Positions 1-6,755 of a stretch of DNA of 41,795 bases are shown piece after piece. Source of the stretch: an uncultured Eubacteriales bacterium. Lineage in GTDB: Bacteria; Bacillota; Clostridia; Oscillospirales; Oscillospiraceae. The position numbers and the translations under genes were made by a program. The stretch lies in contig UQZJ01000018.1 in the NCBI GenBank assembly GCA_900545495.1, positions 1-41,795 on the forward strand, in the 5' to 3' direction. The notes beneath the pieces were generated by a model. The model did no database searches. It was not told the origin of the DNA and was given only the letters and a program-made list of their open reading frames with translations. Each line of letters starts with the position of its first letter. Positions within the stretch are counted from its first letter, which is position 1.

Positions 1-54
1 TTCTGCTGACAATACTTGGCTGGAGACGGCCTGGGAAGATAGGTAGCGCCAACA
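1..54 (+). rRNA. rrf: 5S ribosomal RNA, 3' end (cut by window edge)
   Basis: The first about 54 bases match the conserved 3' half of bacterial 5S rRNA: the TACTTGG-TGGAGAC-GCCTGGGA segment of loops D/E followed by AGGTxGCGCCAACA, which closes helix I. A perfect intrinsic terminator begins 4 bases later, as expected at the end of an rRNA operon. The 5' part and the rest of the operon lie left of the window. Exact end is by similarity only. Confidence 0.85.
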
Positions 55-57
55 CGA

Positions 58-95
58 AGAAACACCGCTCATCTGAGCGGTGTTTCTCTTTTTAT
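58..95 (+). terminator. rRNA operon terminator
   Basis: A 13-bp perfect stem (58-70 with 75-87, loop ATCT) is followed by CTTTTTAT. It ends the rRNA operon whose 5S end is at 1-54. Confidence 0.9.
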
Positions 96-157
96 CCACC
101 GTGTCCGGACTGGGTGGGCGGCTGCGCACGAAAACCGTGTGTTAAGCGTGCCTACAA

Positions 158-192
158 AAGCAAAACCACCCGCCAAGCGGGTGGTTTTGCTT
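158..192 (-). terminator. Terminator of the HD/GNAT/GNAT operon
   Basis: A 16-bp perfect stem (158-173 with 177-192, loop CAA) lies just past the stop at 203 of the minus-strand operon. Read on the minus strand it is followed by a short T tract. It may work in both directions. Confidence 0.8.
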
Positions 193-202
193 ATATACCA
201 TT

Positions 203-694
203 TTATGTCAGCGCAAACCGATAGAGGATCGAGTCCTGCCACGATTCCTCGTTGTTCAAGTCCTCTCCAATCACCACGCCGCCCATGCGCTCATAAAATT
301 TGCGGGCATTGTGGTTCTGGGGAACGCAGTGGCACACAAAGAAGGAGAAACCATGCTCCCTACAAAACGCCGCGACAAAATCAAAGGCGCACCGCCCAAT
401 GCCCTGCCGCTGCCATTCGGAGACGATATACAGCGATTGCAGGGTGACCACGTCGCCGCGGTGTATCGCCAGATAGCCGATGTTCTGCCGCTCCTTCTGG
501 ATGAGATACACCGCGTATTTCGGATCGTGCAGCCGCCGCAGCTCCTGCTCATGGTGCCAGTCCCATGCAAAGTCGTCCAGCATCTGGTCGGGATAGATGC
601 CACGGTATGTCGTACCCCAGATCCTATGCCGCAGGCCGACGATAGCCGCCGCGTCCGCGTCTGTAGCTGTCGTGAAATTTACATCCGCTGTCAT
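203..694 (-). CDS. GNAT family N-acetyltransferase (distal)
   Basis: Predicted cytoplasmic acetyltransferase of the GNAT fold, transferring acetyl from acetyl-CoA to an amine whose identity is unknown. The pyrophosphate-binding signature RQGIGR is visible at about residue 98, with a following helix and the late NARKFYERMG motif typical of the C-terminal half. The ORF opens at 709, but its first codons ATGGAGGAA are the Shine-Dalgarno for an ATG at 694, six bases after GGAGGAA, so 694 (163 residues) is the likely start. It is the last gene of a three-gene minus-strand operon, 41 bases after another GNAT gene, and ends at a strong terminator. Family call is firm; substrate cannot be told. Confidence 0.9.
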   Translation of the reverse strand: MTADVNFTTATDADAAAIVGLRHRIWGTTYRGIYPDQMLDDFAWDWHHEQELRRLHDPKYAVYLIQKERQNIGYLAIHRGDVVTLQSLYIVSEWQRQGIGRCAFDFVAAFCREHGFSFFVCHCVPQNHNARKFYERMGGVVIGEDLNNEESWQDSILYRFALT

Positions 695-735
695 ATACCG
701 TTCCTCCATATTCGTATTGCCCTGCGCGGGATGCG

Positions 736-1137
736 TCAGCCGCGCATAAAGCCGCAGCAGCCCAGCTCCGAAAGCTCCAAAAAGCCCAGCGACCGGTAAA
801 ACGCCACTGTTTTAGGCGTATTATCCGTTAACAACTGGATTTGCCGGACATGGGCGTATCTGTCGAGCACCGCTTTGAGCAGCACCGTGCCGATGCCCTG
901 CCGCTGTTTTTCGGGATACACCAGAATATCCTGCACAAATATCACCGTGGCGCCGTCGCCGACCACGCGGATGAGACCCAGCAGCGTGTCCTTCTCATAG
1001 GCTGCCAGGATCAGCAGGGAGTTCTGAAAGCCATGCTCCAGCGCTGCCATGTCTGCTGTATACGCTGTCCAGCCAACCTGTGTATAGAGGGGAAGAATTT
1101 CATCTGTTCTGAATTTTGTATATTCCCTTATTTCCAT
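736..1137 (-). CDS. GNAT family N-acetyltransferase (short form)
   Basis: A 133-residue GNAT acetyltransferase with the motif-A signature EKQRQGIGTVLL at about residues 76-87 and the C-terminal AFYRSLGF segment that packs around CoA. The length fits the compact single-domain members common in Firmicutes. The open frame extends to 1161, but AGGAGGG sits five bases before the ATG at 1137, so the internal start is preferred. It lies 27 bases after the HD-domain gene and 41 before a second GNAT gene, in one transcript. Substrate unknown; small-molecule amines or protein N-termini are both possible. Confidence 0.9.
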   Translation of the reverse strand: MEIREYTKFRTDEILPLYTQVGWTAYTADMAALEHGFQNSLLILAAYEKDTLLGLIRVVGDGATVIFVQDILVYPEKQRQGIGTVLLKAVLDRYAHVRQIQLLTDNTPKTVAFYRSLGFLELSELGCCGFMRG

Positions 1138-1164
1138 GCTGCCCTCCTGTCTTTCCTGCACCGC

Positions 1165-1728
1165 TCAGTCACCGTCGGCGAGCTTTTTCTCCGTCTCTGC
1201 CCGGATGGCCTTCCGAAGCGCGGTGAGGTAGGGGGAGAACGCCACATTTTCATCGGCGTAGGTCAGATTCAGCGCACGCTCCCGGGGAAGCCATGTGGTC
1301 AGCGGCGCCTCGTTGTGCTGGATGACAGCCTCCAGCTTGTCCAGCGCCTTATAGAGCTTGGCCTCCTCGGTTTCCAGCGCATCCATCTCCGCGTACAGCG
1401 TGGCCATCTCTGCGCAGTAGGGGGCGGGGAGGGACGAGACCCACCGAGCCAGCAGGGCATCCTCCTTTTCCGTATCGGCGTCGGTCTTCAAGAAGGAGGG
1501 GATATCGCCGGTAAAGCACTCGCCCAGGTCATGGATAAGGCACATCCGCAGCACCTTGTCCATATCCAGCGCGGGAAACTCATCCCGCAGGAGGAACGCC
1601 ATCAGCGCCAGACGCCAGCTGTGCTCTGCCACGCTCTCCCGGCGTCCGCCGGAGGTGTCACAGTGGCGGGTGGTGTCCTTCAACTTCTCTGCGGTGTGCA
1701 GGATCTGCAGCAGCTCTTCAGGCTTCAT
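1165..1728 (-). CDS. HD-domain phosphohydrolase (YfbR/HDDC2-like)
   Basis: A 187-residue HD-superfamily metal-dependent phosphohydrolase. The ligands are visible: H36 in VAEHSW, the H66-D67 doublet in LIHDLGE, and a later Asp near residue 128 (LDKLEAV). This layout matches the HD_3 group, which includes YfbR-type 5'-deoxynucleotidases that act on dNMPs, so a nucleotide 5'-phosphatase role is inferred. The open frame reaches 1770, but GGGAGG eight bases before the ATG at 1728 marks the start. It is first in a three-gene operon driven by a near-consensus promoter (1761-1789) that faces away from the PAP2 gene. Exact substrate is uncertain. Confidence 0.85.
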   Translation of the reverse strand: MKPEELLQILHTAEKLKDTTRHCDTSGGRRESVAEHSWRLALMAFLLRDEFPALDMDKVLRMCLIHDLGECFTGDIPSFLKTDADTEKEDALLARWVSSLPAPYCAEMATLYAEMDALETEEAKLYKALDKLEAVIQHNEAPLTTWLPRERALNLTYADENVAFSPYLTALRKAIRAETEKKLADGD

Positions 1729-1760
1729 AGGCGTGGCCTCCCATTTGTTCGTTTTGAAAA

Positions 1761-1789
1761 AGTATAGCAAACCGTGGCTGCGCGGTCAA
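1761..1789 (-). promoter_or_regulatory. Promoter of HD/GNAT operon
   Basis: On the minus strand TTGACC (1789-1784), 17-base spacer, TATACT (1766-1761), about 33 bases before the ATG at 1728. It stands back to back with the PAP2 promoter, with only three bases between their -35 boxes. Confidence 0.75.
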
Positions 1790-1792
1790 CGG

Positions 1793-1821
1793 TTGCACAG
1801 AAAAGAATTATAGTGTACAAT
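1793..1821 (+). promoter_or_regulatory. Promoter of PAP2 gene
   Basis: TTGCAC (1793-1798), 17-base spacer, TACAAT (1816-1821). It is sited to start transcription near 1828, about 54 bases before the chosen ATG at 1882. Confidence 0.7.
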
Positions 1822-1881
1822 AGCCATAATCTGGACAACAACGCCGCCCTGTCCGAAGCGTGGCGGGAAAGTGAGGGAAGT

Positions 1882-2808
1882 ATGGGCCTTTTGTACGCAT
1901 TGGAGTCGATCCGAACGCCGCTGCTGGACAAAATTCTGGGCGCGGTGACATATCTGGGCGATGAGCTCTGTTTCATGGTGTTTGCCGTGGGCGTGTTCTG
2001 GTGCATCAGCAAGCGGATGGGCTACTACCTGATGACCGTGGGCTTTTTCGGCACCATCCTCAACCAGTTTCTGAAAATTCTGTGCGCCATCCCCCGCCCG
2101 TGGGTCAAGGACCCCAACTTCACCATTGTGGAGAGCGCCAGAGCGGGCGCGTCGGGCTACTCCTTCCCCAGCGGCCACACGCAGAACGCGGTGACGCTGT
2201 ACGGCGGCACGGCGCGGTACACCAAGACGCCGTGGCTGCGGTGGGTGTGCATCGCGGTGATGGTGCTGATCTGCTTCAGCCGAATGTATCTGGGCGTCCA
2301 CACGCCGCTGGACGTGGGTGTGGCGCTGGCCATGGGCGCGGTGCTGGTGCTGGCGCTCTATCCGGTGATGGAGGAGGCCGACCGTCGGCCGTGGGTGCTG
2401 ACGTGGGTCATTGAATTCATGGTGGTGTGCAGCGGGGCGTTCGTGGCGTACCTGTACCTGCGGGGCGACACGGGGGTCACGGCGGAGGACACCGCCAACT
2501 ATGTCAGCGCCCTGTCCAACGGCTGGAAGTTCGTAGGCGCTACGCTGGGCCTGCTGGCCACCAACATTCTGGATCGGCGGTATATCCGCTTTGAGACGGA
2601 GGCGGTGTGGTGGGCGCAGCTCATCAAGCTGGTGGTGGGCTTCGGGCTGCTGCTGGCTATCCGGTCGGGGCTGAAAGCGCCGCTGATCGCGCTGTGCGGC
2701 GGCGCGGCGGAGATCGCCGGCGGCATCCGCTATCTGCTGATCGTGCTGTTCGCCGGATGTGTGTGGCCCCTGACATTCTGGGGCTTCAGCCGCTTGGGAA
2801 GAAGATAA
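1882..2808 (+). CDS. PAP2-superfamily membrane phosphatase
   Basis: A 308-residue integral membrane phosphatase of the type-2 phosphatidic acid phosphatase family, likely acting on a lipid phosphate or polyprenyl (undecaprenyl) pyrophosphate at the outer face. All three active-site motifs are present: KILCAIPRPW (KxxxxxxRP), SFPSGHT, and SRMYLGVHTPLD (SRxxxxxHxxxD). About eight hydrophobic segments are spread over the chain. The C-terminal third, beyond the phosphatase core, carries extra membrane helices, as in the longer Firmicutes members. The frame opens at 1774, but GAGGGAAG just before the ATG at 1882 and a promoter ending at 1821 support the shorter form. Monocistronic, ending in a hairpin shared with the converging gene. 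Lipid substrate is inference. Confidence 0.9.
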   Translation: MGLLYALESIRTPLLDKILGAVTYLGDELCFMVFAVGVFWCISKRMGYYLMTVGFFGTILNQFLKILCAIPRPWVKDPNFTIVESARAGASGYSFPSGHTQNAVTLYGGTARYTKTPWLRWVCIAVMVLICFSRMYLGVHTPLDVGVALAMGAVLVLALYPVMEEADRRPWVLTWVIEFMVVCSGAFVAYLYLRGDTGVTAEDTANYVSALSNGWKFVGATLGLLATNILDRRYIRFETEAVWWAQLIKLVVGFGLLLAIRSGLKAPLIALCGGAAEIAGGIRYLLIVLFAGCVWPLTFWGFSRLGRR

Positions 2809-2814
2809 GGAAAT

Positions 2815-2862
2815 ACAAAACAGCCCCCGCTCCGATGCAAACGGAGCGGGGGCTGTGCTTTA
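2815..2862. terminator. Bidirectional terminator
   Basis: A 14-bp perfect GC-rich stem (2821-2834 with 2842-2855, loop ATGCAAA), flanked by an A-rich tract on the left and a few Ts on the right, between the converging PAP2 gene and the minus-strand gene ending at 2860. Confidence 0.8.
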
Positions 2863-3345
2863 CTGCGTGATGGCCAGCGCGCGGGCGGCGCCGATGTCGC
2901 CGATGGCGATGTAGGAGAAGTCATCTGCATCCCAGCGGCCGGAGATATGGTTGTCGGTAACGGTGCGCTCCGTCCACAGCCGGATCACGGCGCAGGAGCG
3001 GTCGGATGCCGCGGAGATGCTGTGGAGGGGGGCGGCCACCCAGAAGCCGGAGTCATCCACAACGAAGAGGGAATCGGCGGTGCCGCCGTGGAACTGGGCG
3101 CGGAGGGCGGCGCATGACAGCACGCCGGGGATGTCGCAGCTGCCGGTGTATGTACTGCGGCGGAACGTGCCGTGGAAGGATACGGGAACCTCCTCCGCCG
3201 TGCCGTCGTCGGGGACAGTGCAGAGATAGCCGACGCCGTCGTAGTCGATGGCGACACCTCTGTCCCACGACGCGAAGATGAGTACGCCGGTGAACACCAG
3301 CAGGGCGGTGAGCCAGACCCAACGGGAGCGGAAAAATTGCCGCAT
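2860..3345 (-). CDS. Unknown membrane-anchored extracytoplasmic protein
   Basis: 161 residues with no family I recognise. Residues about 10-25 form one hydrophobic segment after a basic MRQFFRSRW start, with no lipobox and no clear signal-peptidase site, so the protein is probably an N-terminally anchored exported protein. The remaining 135 residues are soluble, beta-rich in appearance, and contain four Cys (in YLCTV, GSCDI, LSCAA, SCAVI) that could form disulphides outside. AAGGAGG sits six bases before the ATG. A TATACT box at 3382-3387 (minus) fits its promoter. It stands alone between two terminators. Codon use resembles the neighbours. A small surface or sensor protein is possible; function unknown. 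Confidence 0.7.
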   Translation of the reverse strand: MRQFFRSRWVWLTALLVFTGVLIFASWDRGVAIDYDGVGYLCTVPDDGTAEEVPVSFHGTFRRSTYTGSCDIPGVLSCAALRAQFHGGTADSLFVVDDSGFWVAAPLHSISAASDRSCAVIRLWTERTVTDNHISGRWDADDFSYIAIGDIGAARALAITQ

Positions 3346-3381
3346 GAAAACGCCTCCTTACGTATATGACCTCTGCATATG

Positions 3382-3411
3382 AGTATAGCAGGAGTGAGGG
3401 AAAAATAGCAA
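3382..3411 (-). promoter_or_regulatory. Promoter of the 2860-3345 gene
   Basis: On the minus strand TTGCTA (3411-3406), 18-base spacer, TATACT (3387-3382), about 37 bases before the ATG. The -10 is strong, the -35 weak. Confidence 0.5.
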
Positions 3412-3451
3412 GAAAAAAGTTGTGCGCCGCACAGCGGCACACAACTTTTTT
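3411..3451 (-). terminator. Terminator of EamA transporter gene
   Basis: A 17-bp stem with one mismatch (arms AAAAAAGTTGTG and CACAACTTTTTT outside, CGCCG/CGGCA inside, loop CACAG) placed ten bases past the stop at 3461. It has a T-rich 3' arm on the minus strand. Confidence 0.75.
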
Positions 3452-3460
3452 GTATAGAGG

Positions 3461-4354
3461 TCAAGCGCTCTCCTTCGGCTTTTTCAGCGCCACAACGACA
3501 CCGGCAGTGATGAGCACCGCGCCGATGACGCTCATGAGGGTGATCTGCTCATGGAGCAGCAGATAGCCTACCGCCAGCGTCACAAAGGGGGAGGCGTACA
3601 GGTAGTTGTTGGTGACCACCACGCCCAACCGCTGGAAGGCGATGTTCCAGATGGCAAAGCACACGGCGTTGCCGAACACGCCCAGAAACAGCCAGCTCAG
3701 CAGGATGGAGGGGGTGGTGAACAGAGGGTGCAGATCGGGCATCCCGTCCGTCAGCAGCATCAGCGGCACGGAGGTCAGAAAGCCCCAGAGCATGACCCGG
3801 CGGGTGATGATGAAGTTGTCGTACTGCTCGGTATATTTCTTGACCAGAATGGAGTACACGGCCCACATAAAGGCGGTGGCCAGCGCCAGCAGGTCGCCCT
3901 TGGGACTGAGATGGAACGTCATCTGCCCGTTGAGCACCACCAGCACCACGCCGGCGAGGGCGACGACGGCGCCGATGTACACAAACTTGCCCAGACGCTC
4001 GCCGCTGCGGGAGAAAAGCTGGGCCAGAATCACCGTCAGGATGGGCGCCAGCGCCACAAGGATGCTGACGTTGGCGGCGTAGGTGTAGGTGAGGGCGGTA
4101 TTTTGCAGGAAGAAGTAGAGCGTGCCGCCGGTGACGCCGACGAGGATGAGCATCAGCTCGTCCTTCCGGGGGAGCTTCAGGGTCTTGGGGCGCAGCACCC
4201 ACAGCGTCACATAGGCAAGCGCCATGCGTAGGGGGATGATCTGGATGGCGGTATAGGCCTTCAGCAGCTCCTTGGTCAGCACAAAGCAGCTGCCCCAGAC
4301 CAGGATGGTAAACATGGCGTAGACGTGGCCCATCGCCTTTTTCGATGCAGACAT
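3461..4354 (-). CDS. EamA/DMT-family transporter
   Basis: A 297-residue drug/metabolite-superfamily permease in the plasma membrane. Ten hydrophobic segments can be counted, arranged as two five-helix EamA repeats (about residues 9-140 and 150-290). The repeat start GHVYAMFTILVWGSCFV and the late GAVLITAGVVVAL helix are typical. Such proteins export or exchange small metabolites; the substrate cannot be read from sequence. AGGAG precedes the ATG at a normal distance. The gene is alone on the minus strand, with a TATAAT box at 4420-4425 upstream and a terminator downstream. Family is firm. Confidence 0.88.
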   Translation of the reverse strand: MSASKKAMGHVYAMFTILVWGSCFVLTKELLKAYTAIQIIPLRMALAYVTLWVLRPKTLKLPRKDELMLILVGVTGGTLYFFLQNTALTYTYAANVSILVALAPILTVILAQLFSRSGERLGKFVYIGAVVALAGVVLVVLNGQMTFHLSPKGDLLALATAFMWAVYSILVKKYTEQYDNFIITRRVMLWGFLTSVPLMLLTDGMPDLHPLFTTPSILLSWLFLGVFGNAVCFAIWNIAFQRLGVVVTNNYLYASPFVTLAVGYLLLHEQITLMSVIGAVLITAGVVVALKKPKESA

Positions 4355-4518
4355 ATGCGTTCGCTCCTAACAACTGGATTTCCGGCGCACAGACGGCCGG
4401 AGGAAAACCACAAACATATATTATAGTGGATCATGGGAGAAAAATCCAGTGGGAGTTTCACAAAACCGGCGAAAACGGGAAATTAGTCAAAACTTAAGGG
4501 ATGCCGCGGCGAAAGCTG

Positions 4519-4547
4519 TTGAAGCAGGGCGGGAACTGTGGTATACT
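4519..4547 (+). promoter_or_regulatory. Promoter of nucleotidyltransferase/carboxypeptidase operon
   Basis: TTGAAG (4519-4524), 17-base spacer, TATACT (4542-4547). Transcription would begin near 4554. Confidence 0.65.
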
Positions 4548-4552
4548 GCCAA

Positions 4553-4584
4553 GGGTGGCGTCAAGTCTGACGACCCGCTTTTTT
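4553..4584 (+). promoter_or_regulatory. 5'-end hairpin with U6 in leader
   Basis: GGGT-(GG)-CGTCA pairs with TGACG-ACCC around an AGTC loop and is followed by T6, ending 23 bases before the ATG at 4608. The shape is that of an intrinsic terminator, yet it begins at the predicted transcript start, so a 5' stabilising or translation-affecting hairpin is as likely as attenuation. Confidence 0.4.
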
Positions 4585-4607
4585 GGAGATAATGCAGGAG
4601 GGGCAGC

Positions 4608-5522
4608 ATGAAAACAACCTTGGTCATTATGGCGGCGGGCCTTGGTTCCCGCTATGGCGGCAATAAGCAGACAGACGGCGTGGGGCCAAACGGGGAGATC
4701 CTCATGGAGTACGGCGTCTACGACGCGGTGCGCGCCGGATTTGATAAGATCGTGTTCATCATCAAGCCGGATATGCTGGAACTGATGAAGCGGCTGTGCG
4801 GCGATATGGCGTCCCGCCTGCGGACGCCGGAGGGACAACCGGTGGAGGTGTGCTACGCTTTTCAGGATTTTTCCTCCGTGCCGGACTTTTACCGCATCCC
4901 GGAGGGACGGACAAAGCCCTTCGGCACCACCCACGCGGTGCTGTGTACGCGGGAGTTTGTTCACGAGCCGTTCTGCGTCATCAACGCCGACGACTACTAC
5001 GGTGTGGACGCCTATCGCACCATTTACGAGGAGCTGCAGCGCCTGCCGGAGCGGGGCGCGGCCACCATGGTGGGGTATCTGCTGAAGAACACGGTGACGA
5101 AATACGGCACGGTATCCCGGGGCGTCTGCCGGGCGCAGGACGGCTATCTGGCGGACATCCACGAGACGCTGAAGATCCGGCTGCGGGAGGACGGCACCAT
5201 CTTCGACGAGGACAGCGGCGCGCTGCTGGAGCCGGACACGGTGGTATCCATGAACTTCTGGGGCTTCATGCCGTCGATCTTTGACGAGCTGGCGCGCTAT
5301 TTCGAGACGTTCCTGCGCCGTGACGCGGGGGAGAATGTCAAGGCGGAGTGCCTGCTGCCCAATATGGTGGGCGAGCTGCTGCGGGAGGGACGCCTGTCGG
5401 TGTCCGTCCTACAGTCGAAGGACCGGTGGTTCGGCATGACGTACCACGAGGATCGGGCGCGTGTGGCATCGGAGCTGCAAACGCTCCACGAGGCAGGGGT
5501 ATACCCGGAGAAATTGAGGTAA
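4608..5522 (+). CDS. Nucleotidyltransferase (sugar-1-phosphate uridylyl/thymidylyltransferase-like)
   Basis: A 304-residue GT-A fold NTP transferase, expected to join an NTP and a sugar phosphate to give an NDP-sugar and pyrophosphate. The N-terminal signature MAAGLGSRYGGNKQ (residues 8-21) is the nucleotide-binding Gly-rich loop, and INADDYYG (about 124-131) carries the metal-binding acidic pair. The loop spacing differs from GalU, RmlA and GlmU, so the exact donor and sugar are not assigned. GGAGGGGCAGC precedes the ATG. Six bases downstream lies a D,D-carboxypeptidase gene, which suggests a shared cell-envelope role, though the enzyme could also supply capsule or storage polysaccharide precursors. 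Confidence 0.82.
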   Translation: MKTTLVIMAAGLGSRYGGNKQTDGVGPNGEILMEYGVYDAVRAGFDKIVFIIKPDMLELMKRLCGDMASRLRTPEGQPVEVCYAFQDFSSVPDFYRIPEGRTKPFGTTHAVLCTREFVHEPFCVINADDYYGVDAYRTIYEELQRLPERGAATMVGYLLKNTVTKYGTVSRGVCRAQDGYLADIHETLKIRLREDGTIFDEDSGALLEPDTVVSMNFWGFMPSIFDELARYFETFLRRDAGENVKAECLLPNMVGELLREGRLSVSVLQSKDRWFGMTYHEDRARVASELQTLHEAGVYPEKLR

Positions 5523-5528
5523 AAAGCA

Positions 5529-6317
5529 ATGGATGAAAGAGAACGGAGAAGACAGCGCCGCTACCGGGAGGCTATGCGCAACCGTGTTATCGCGGTGGTG
5601 TTCCTGGCGGCGCTGATCGTGGGCATCGTCTTTATCGTAAAGGGGTGCCGGGATAAAAAGCAGGCGGAGGAGGAGCGGCGGCAGCAGGCGGCAGAGGCGC
5701 TGGCGCAGCAGAACACGCAGAAGGAGCCGGCGAGCGCCAAGCCGTCGGCGGCGAATAACGAGCTGCTGACGCTGGTGAATCCGTGGAACAAGCTGCCGGA
5801 GGATTGGCAGGTGGACCCGGTGGATCTGAGCAACGGCTTACAGGTGGATCGCCGGTGCTACGACGCCCTGCAAAGCATGATGGACGCCTGCCGCGAGGCG
5901 GGGAATGAGCCGCTGATCTGCTCGGCCTATCGGTCTATGGAGACGCAGCAGAGCCTGTTCGACCAGAAGGTGGCCAAGCTGGAGGCGGCGGGCAAGAGCC
6001 ACGACGAGGCGGTACAGGAGACCGCCAAGGAGATCGCGGTGCCGGGTACCAGCGAGCATCAGCTGGGCCTGACGGTGGACATCGTAGACATGGGCAACCA
6101 GAATCTCACGGAGGAACAGGAGCAGACCCCCACCCAGAAGTGGCTGATGGCCAACTCCTGGCGGTATGGCTTCATCCACCGCTACCCCACCGGCAAGAGC
6201 GAGATCACCGGCATCATCTATGAGCCGTGGCACTACCGCTATGTGGGCAAGGAGGCGGCGCAGGAGATCTTCAACAAGGGCATTACGCTGGAGGAGTATC
6301 TGGGCGCGACCCACTGA
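5529..6317 (+). CDS. D-alanyl-D-alanine carboxypeptidase, M15B (VanY) family
   Basis: A 262-residue membrane-anchored zinc carboxypeptidase that trims the terminal D-Ala from peptidoglycan stem peptides. Residues about 17-37 form the membrane anchor after an Arg-rich cytoplasmic start, followed by an Ala/Gln-rich linker to about residue 80. The catalytic domain shows SAYRSMETQQ, PGTSEHQLGLTVDIVD (Zn ligands H and D) and EPWHYRYVG (general base E and Zn ligand H), all intact. It follows the nucleotidyltransferase by six bases, with GAGGT overlapping that gene's end, so the two are co-transcribed. Not a resistance gene by itself, since no vanHAX-like genes are nearby. Confidence 0.9.
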   Translation: MDERERRRQRRYREAMRNRVIAVVFLAALIVGIVFIVKGCRDKKQAEEERRQQAAEALAQQNTQKEPASAKPSAANNELLTLVNPWNKLPEDWQVDPVDLSNGLQVDRRCYDALQSMMDACREAGNEPLICSAYRSMETQQSLFDQKVAKLEAAGKSHDEAVQETAKEIAVPGTSEHQLGLTVDIVDMGNQNLTEEQEQTPTQKWLMANSWRYGFIHRYPTGKSEITGIIYEPWHYRYVGKEAAQEIFNKGITLEEYLGATH

Positions 6318-6320
6318 AAA

Positions 6321-6356
6321 AAAGACAAGAGCCGCGGCAAAGCCGCGGCTCTTACG
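6321..6356. terminator. Terminator between converging genes
   Basis: A 12-bp perfect stem (6327-6338 with 6342-6353, loop AAA) lies between the carboxypeptidase stop and the minus-strand small gene. The minus-strand side has the better T tract (TTTTTTT at 6323-6317), so it mainly ends the small gene while also closing the plus-strand operon. Confidence 0.75.
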
Positions 6357-6368
6357 CTGTGTGCCGTG

Positions 6369-6476
6369 TTACTTGCAGTTCTTGGCGTTTTTGGTGTTCT
6401 TCGTATTCTTGCCGGTGTTGGGGATATTCTGCTCGGTAGTGTTCTGTTCGTTCTTGGTGTTCTTGCGTTCCTCCAT
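6369..6476 (-). CDS. Small Asn/Lys/Thr-rich protein, 35 residues
   Basis: A short gene hidden at the end of a long shadow frame. The product starts MEERKNTKNEQ and is built of NTKN-like repeats, ending NAKNCK. It is hydrophilic, with no membrane segment. Support for translation: AAGGAGGTG lies seven bases before the ATG, the best ribosome site in the region. It is followed on its own strand by a hairpin with seven Ts. Upstream, GCATA, 17 bases and CATACTG (6536-6509 region) resemble a forespore sigma-G promoter (GNATR/CATNNTA). Size, composition and promoter suggest a minor spore protein like the small SASPs of Bacillus, but this is inference; no family is recognised. Confidence 0.6.
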   Translation of the reverse strand: MEERKNTKNEQNTTEQNIPNTGKNTKNTKNAKNCK

Positions 6477-6508
6477 GTGAGGCACCTCCTTTTCAATAGG
6501 TACAGGGT

Positions 6509-6537
6509 CAGTATGACCGGAAAATTCCCGGTTATGC
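6509..6537 (-). promoter_or_regulatory. Putative sigma-G-like promoter of the small gene
   Basis: On the minus strand GCATA, 17 bases, CATACTG, ending about 33 bases before the ATG at 6476. The spacer is itself an inverted repeat ACCGG-N7-CCGGT, which could be a regulator site. Confidence 0.4.
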
Positions 6538-6570
6538 ACAAAATAATCAAGAAAAAATGTAAAATTCCAG

Positions 6571-6599
6571 TTGACAAACGGGCGCGGGTACGGTATACT
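6571..6599 (+). promoter_or_regulatory. infC operon promoter
   Basis: Consensus TTGACA (6571-6576), 17-base spacer, TATACT (6594-6599). A leader of about 150 nt follows before infC. Confidence 0.88.
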
Positions 6600-6605
6600 A
6601 CTCAG

Positions 6606-6755
6606 GAAAACAAAGAAGGTCGGTGCATCCGCCTCACCTCCCGCCGCAGGCAAAGAGGTCAACAGCGTCAGCAGAGTACCCAGAGGGGTGGTCTGTTTTG
6701 TTGCGCGGATGCCGAGAGCATTCGCGTTTTTATTTTGGATTGGAGGTGCTTCGGT
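6606..6755 (+). promoter_or_regulatory. infC-rpmI-rplT leader with attenuator (L20-leader type)
   Basis: The 150-nt leader ends in an intrinsic terminator: stem 6704-6712 with 6718-6726 (one G-U pair), then TTTTTATTTT, 20 bases before the infC ribosome site. GCATCCGC at 6625-6632 is exactly complementary to GCGGATGC at 6705-6712, the 5' arm of that terminator, so the two structures exclude each other. In Bacillus the same operon is controlled by L20 binding to its leader and causing premature termination; the layout here fits that mechanism. The L20-binding pseudoknot itself was not proven. Confidence 0.75.

Noticed and set aside
5529..6317. VanY-type enzyme as part of a vancomycin resistance cluster
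   Set aside because: No vanH, ligase, vanX or vanRS-like genes adjoin; such carboxypeptidases are common in ordinary wall metabolism.
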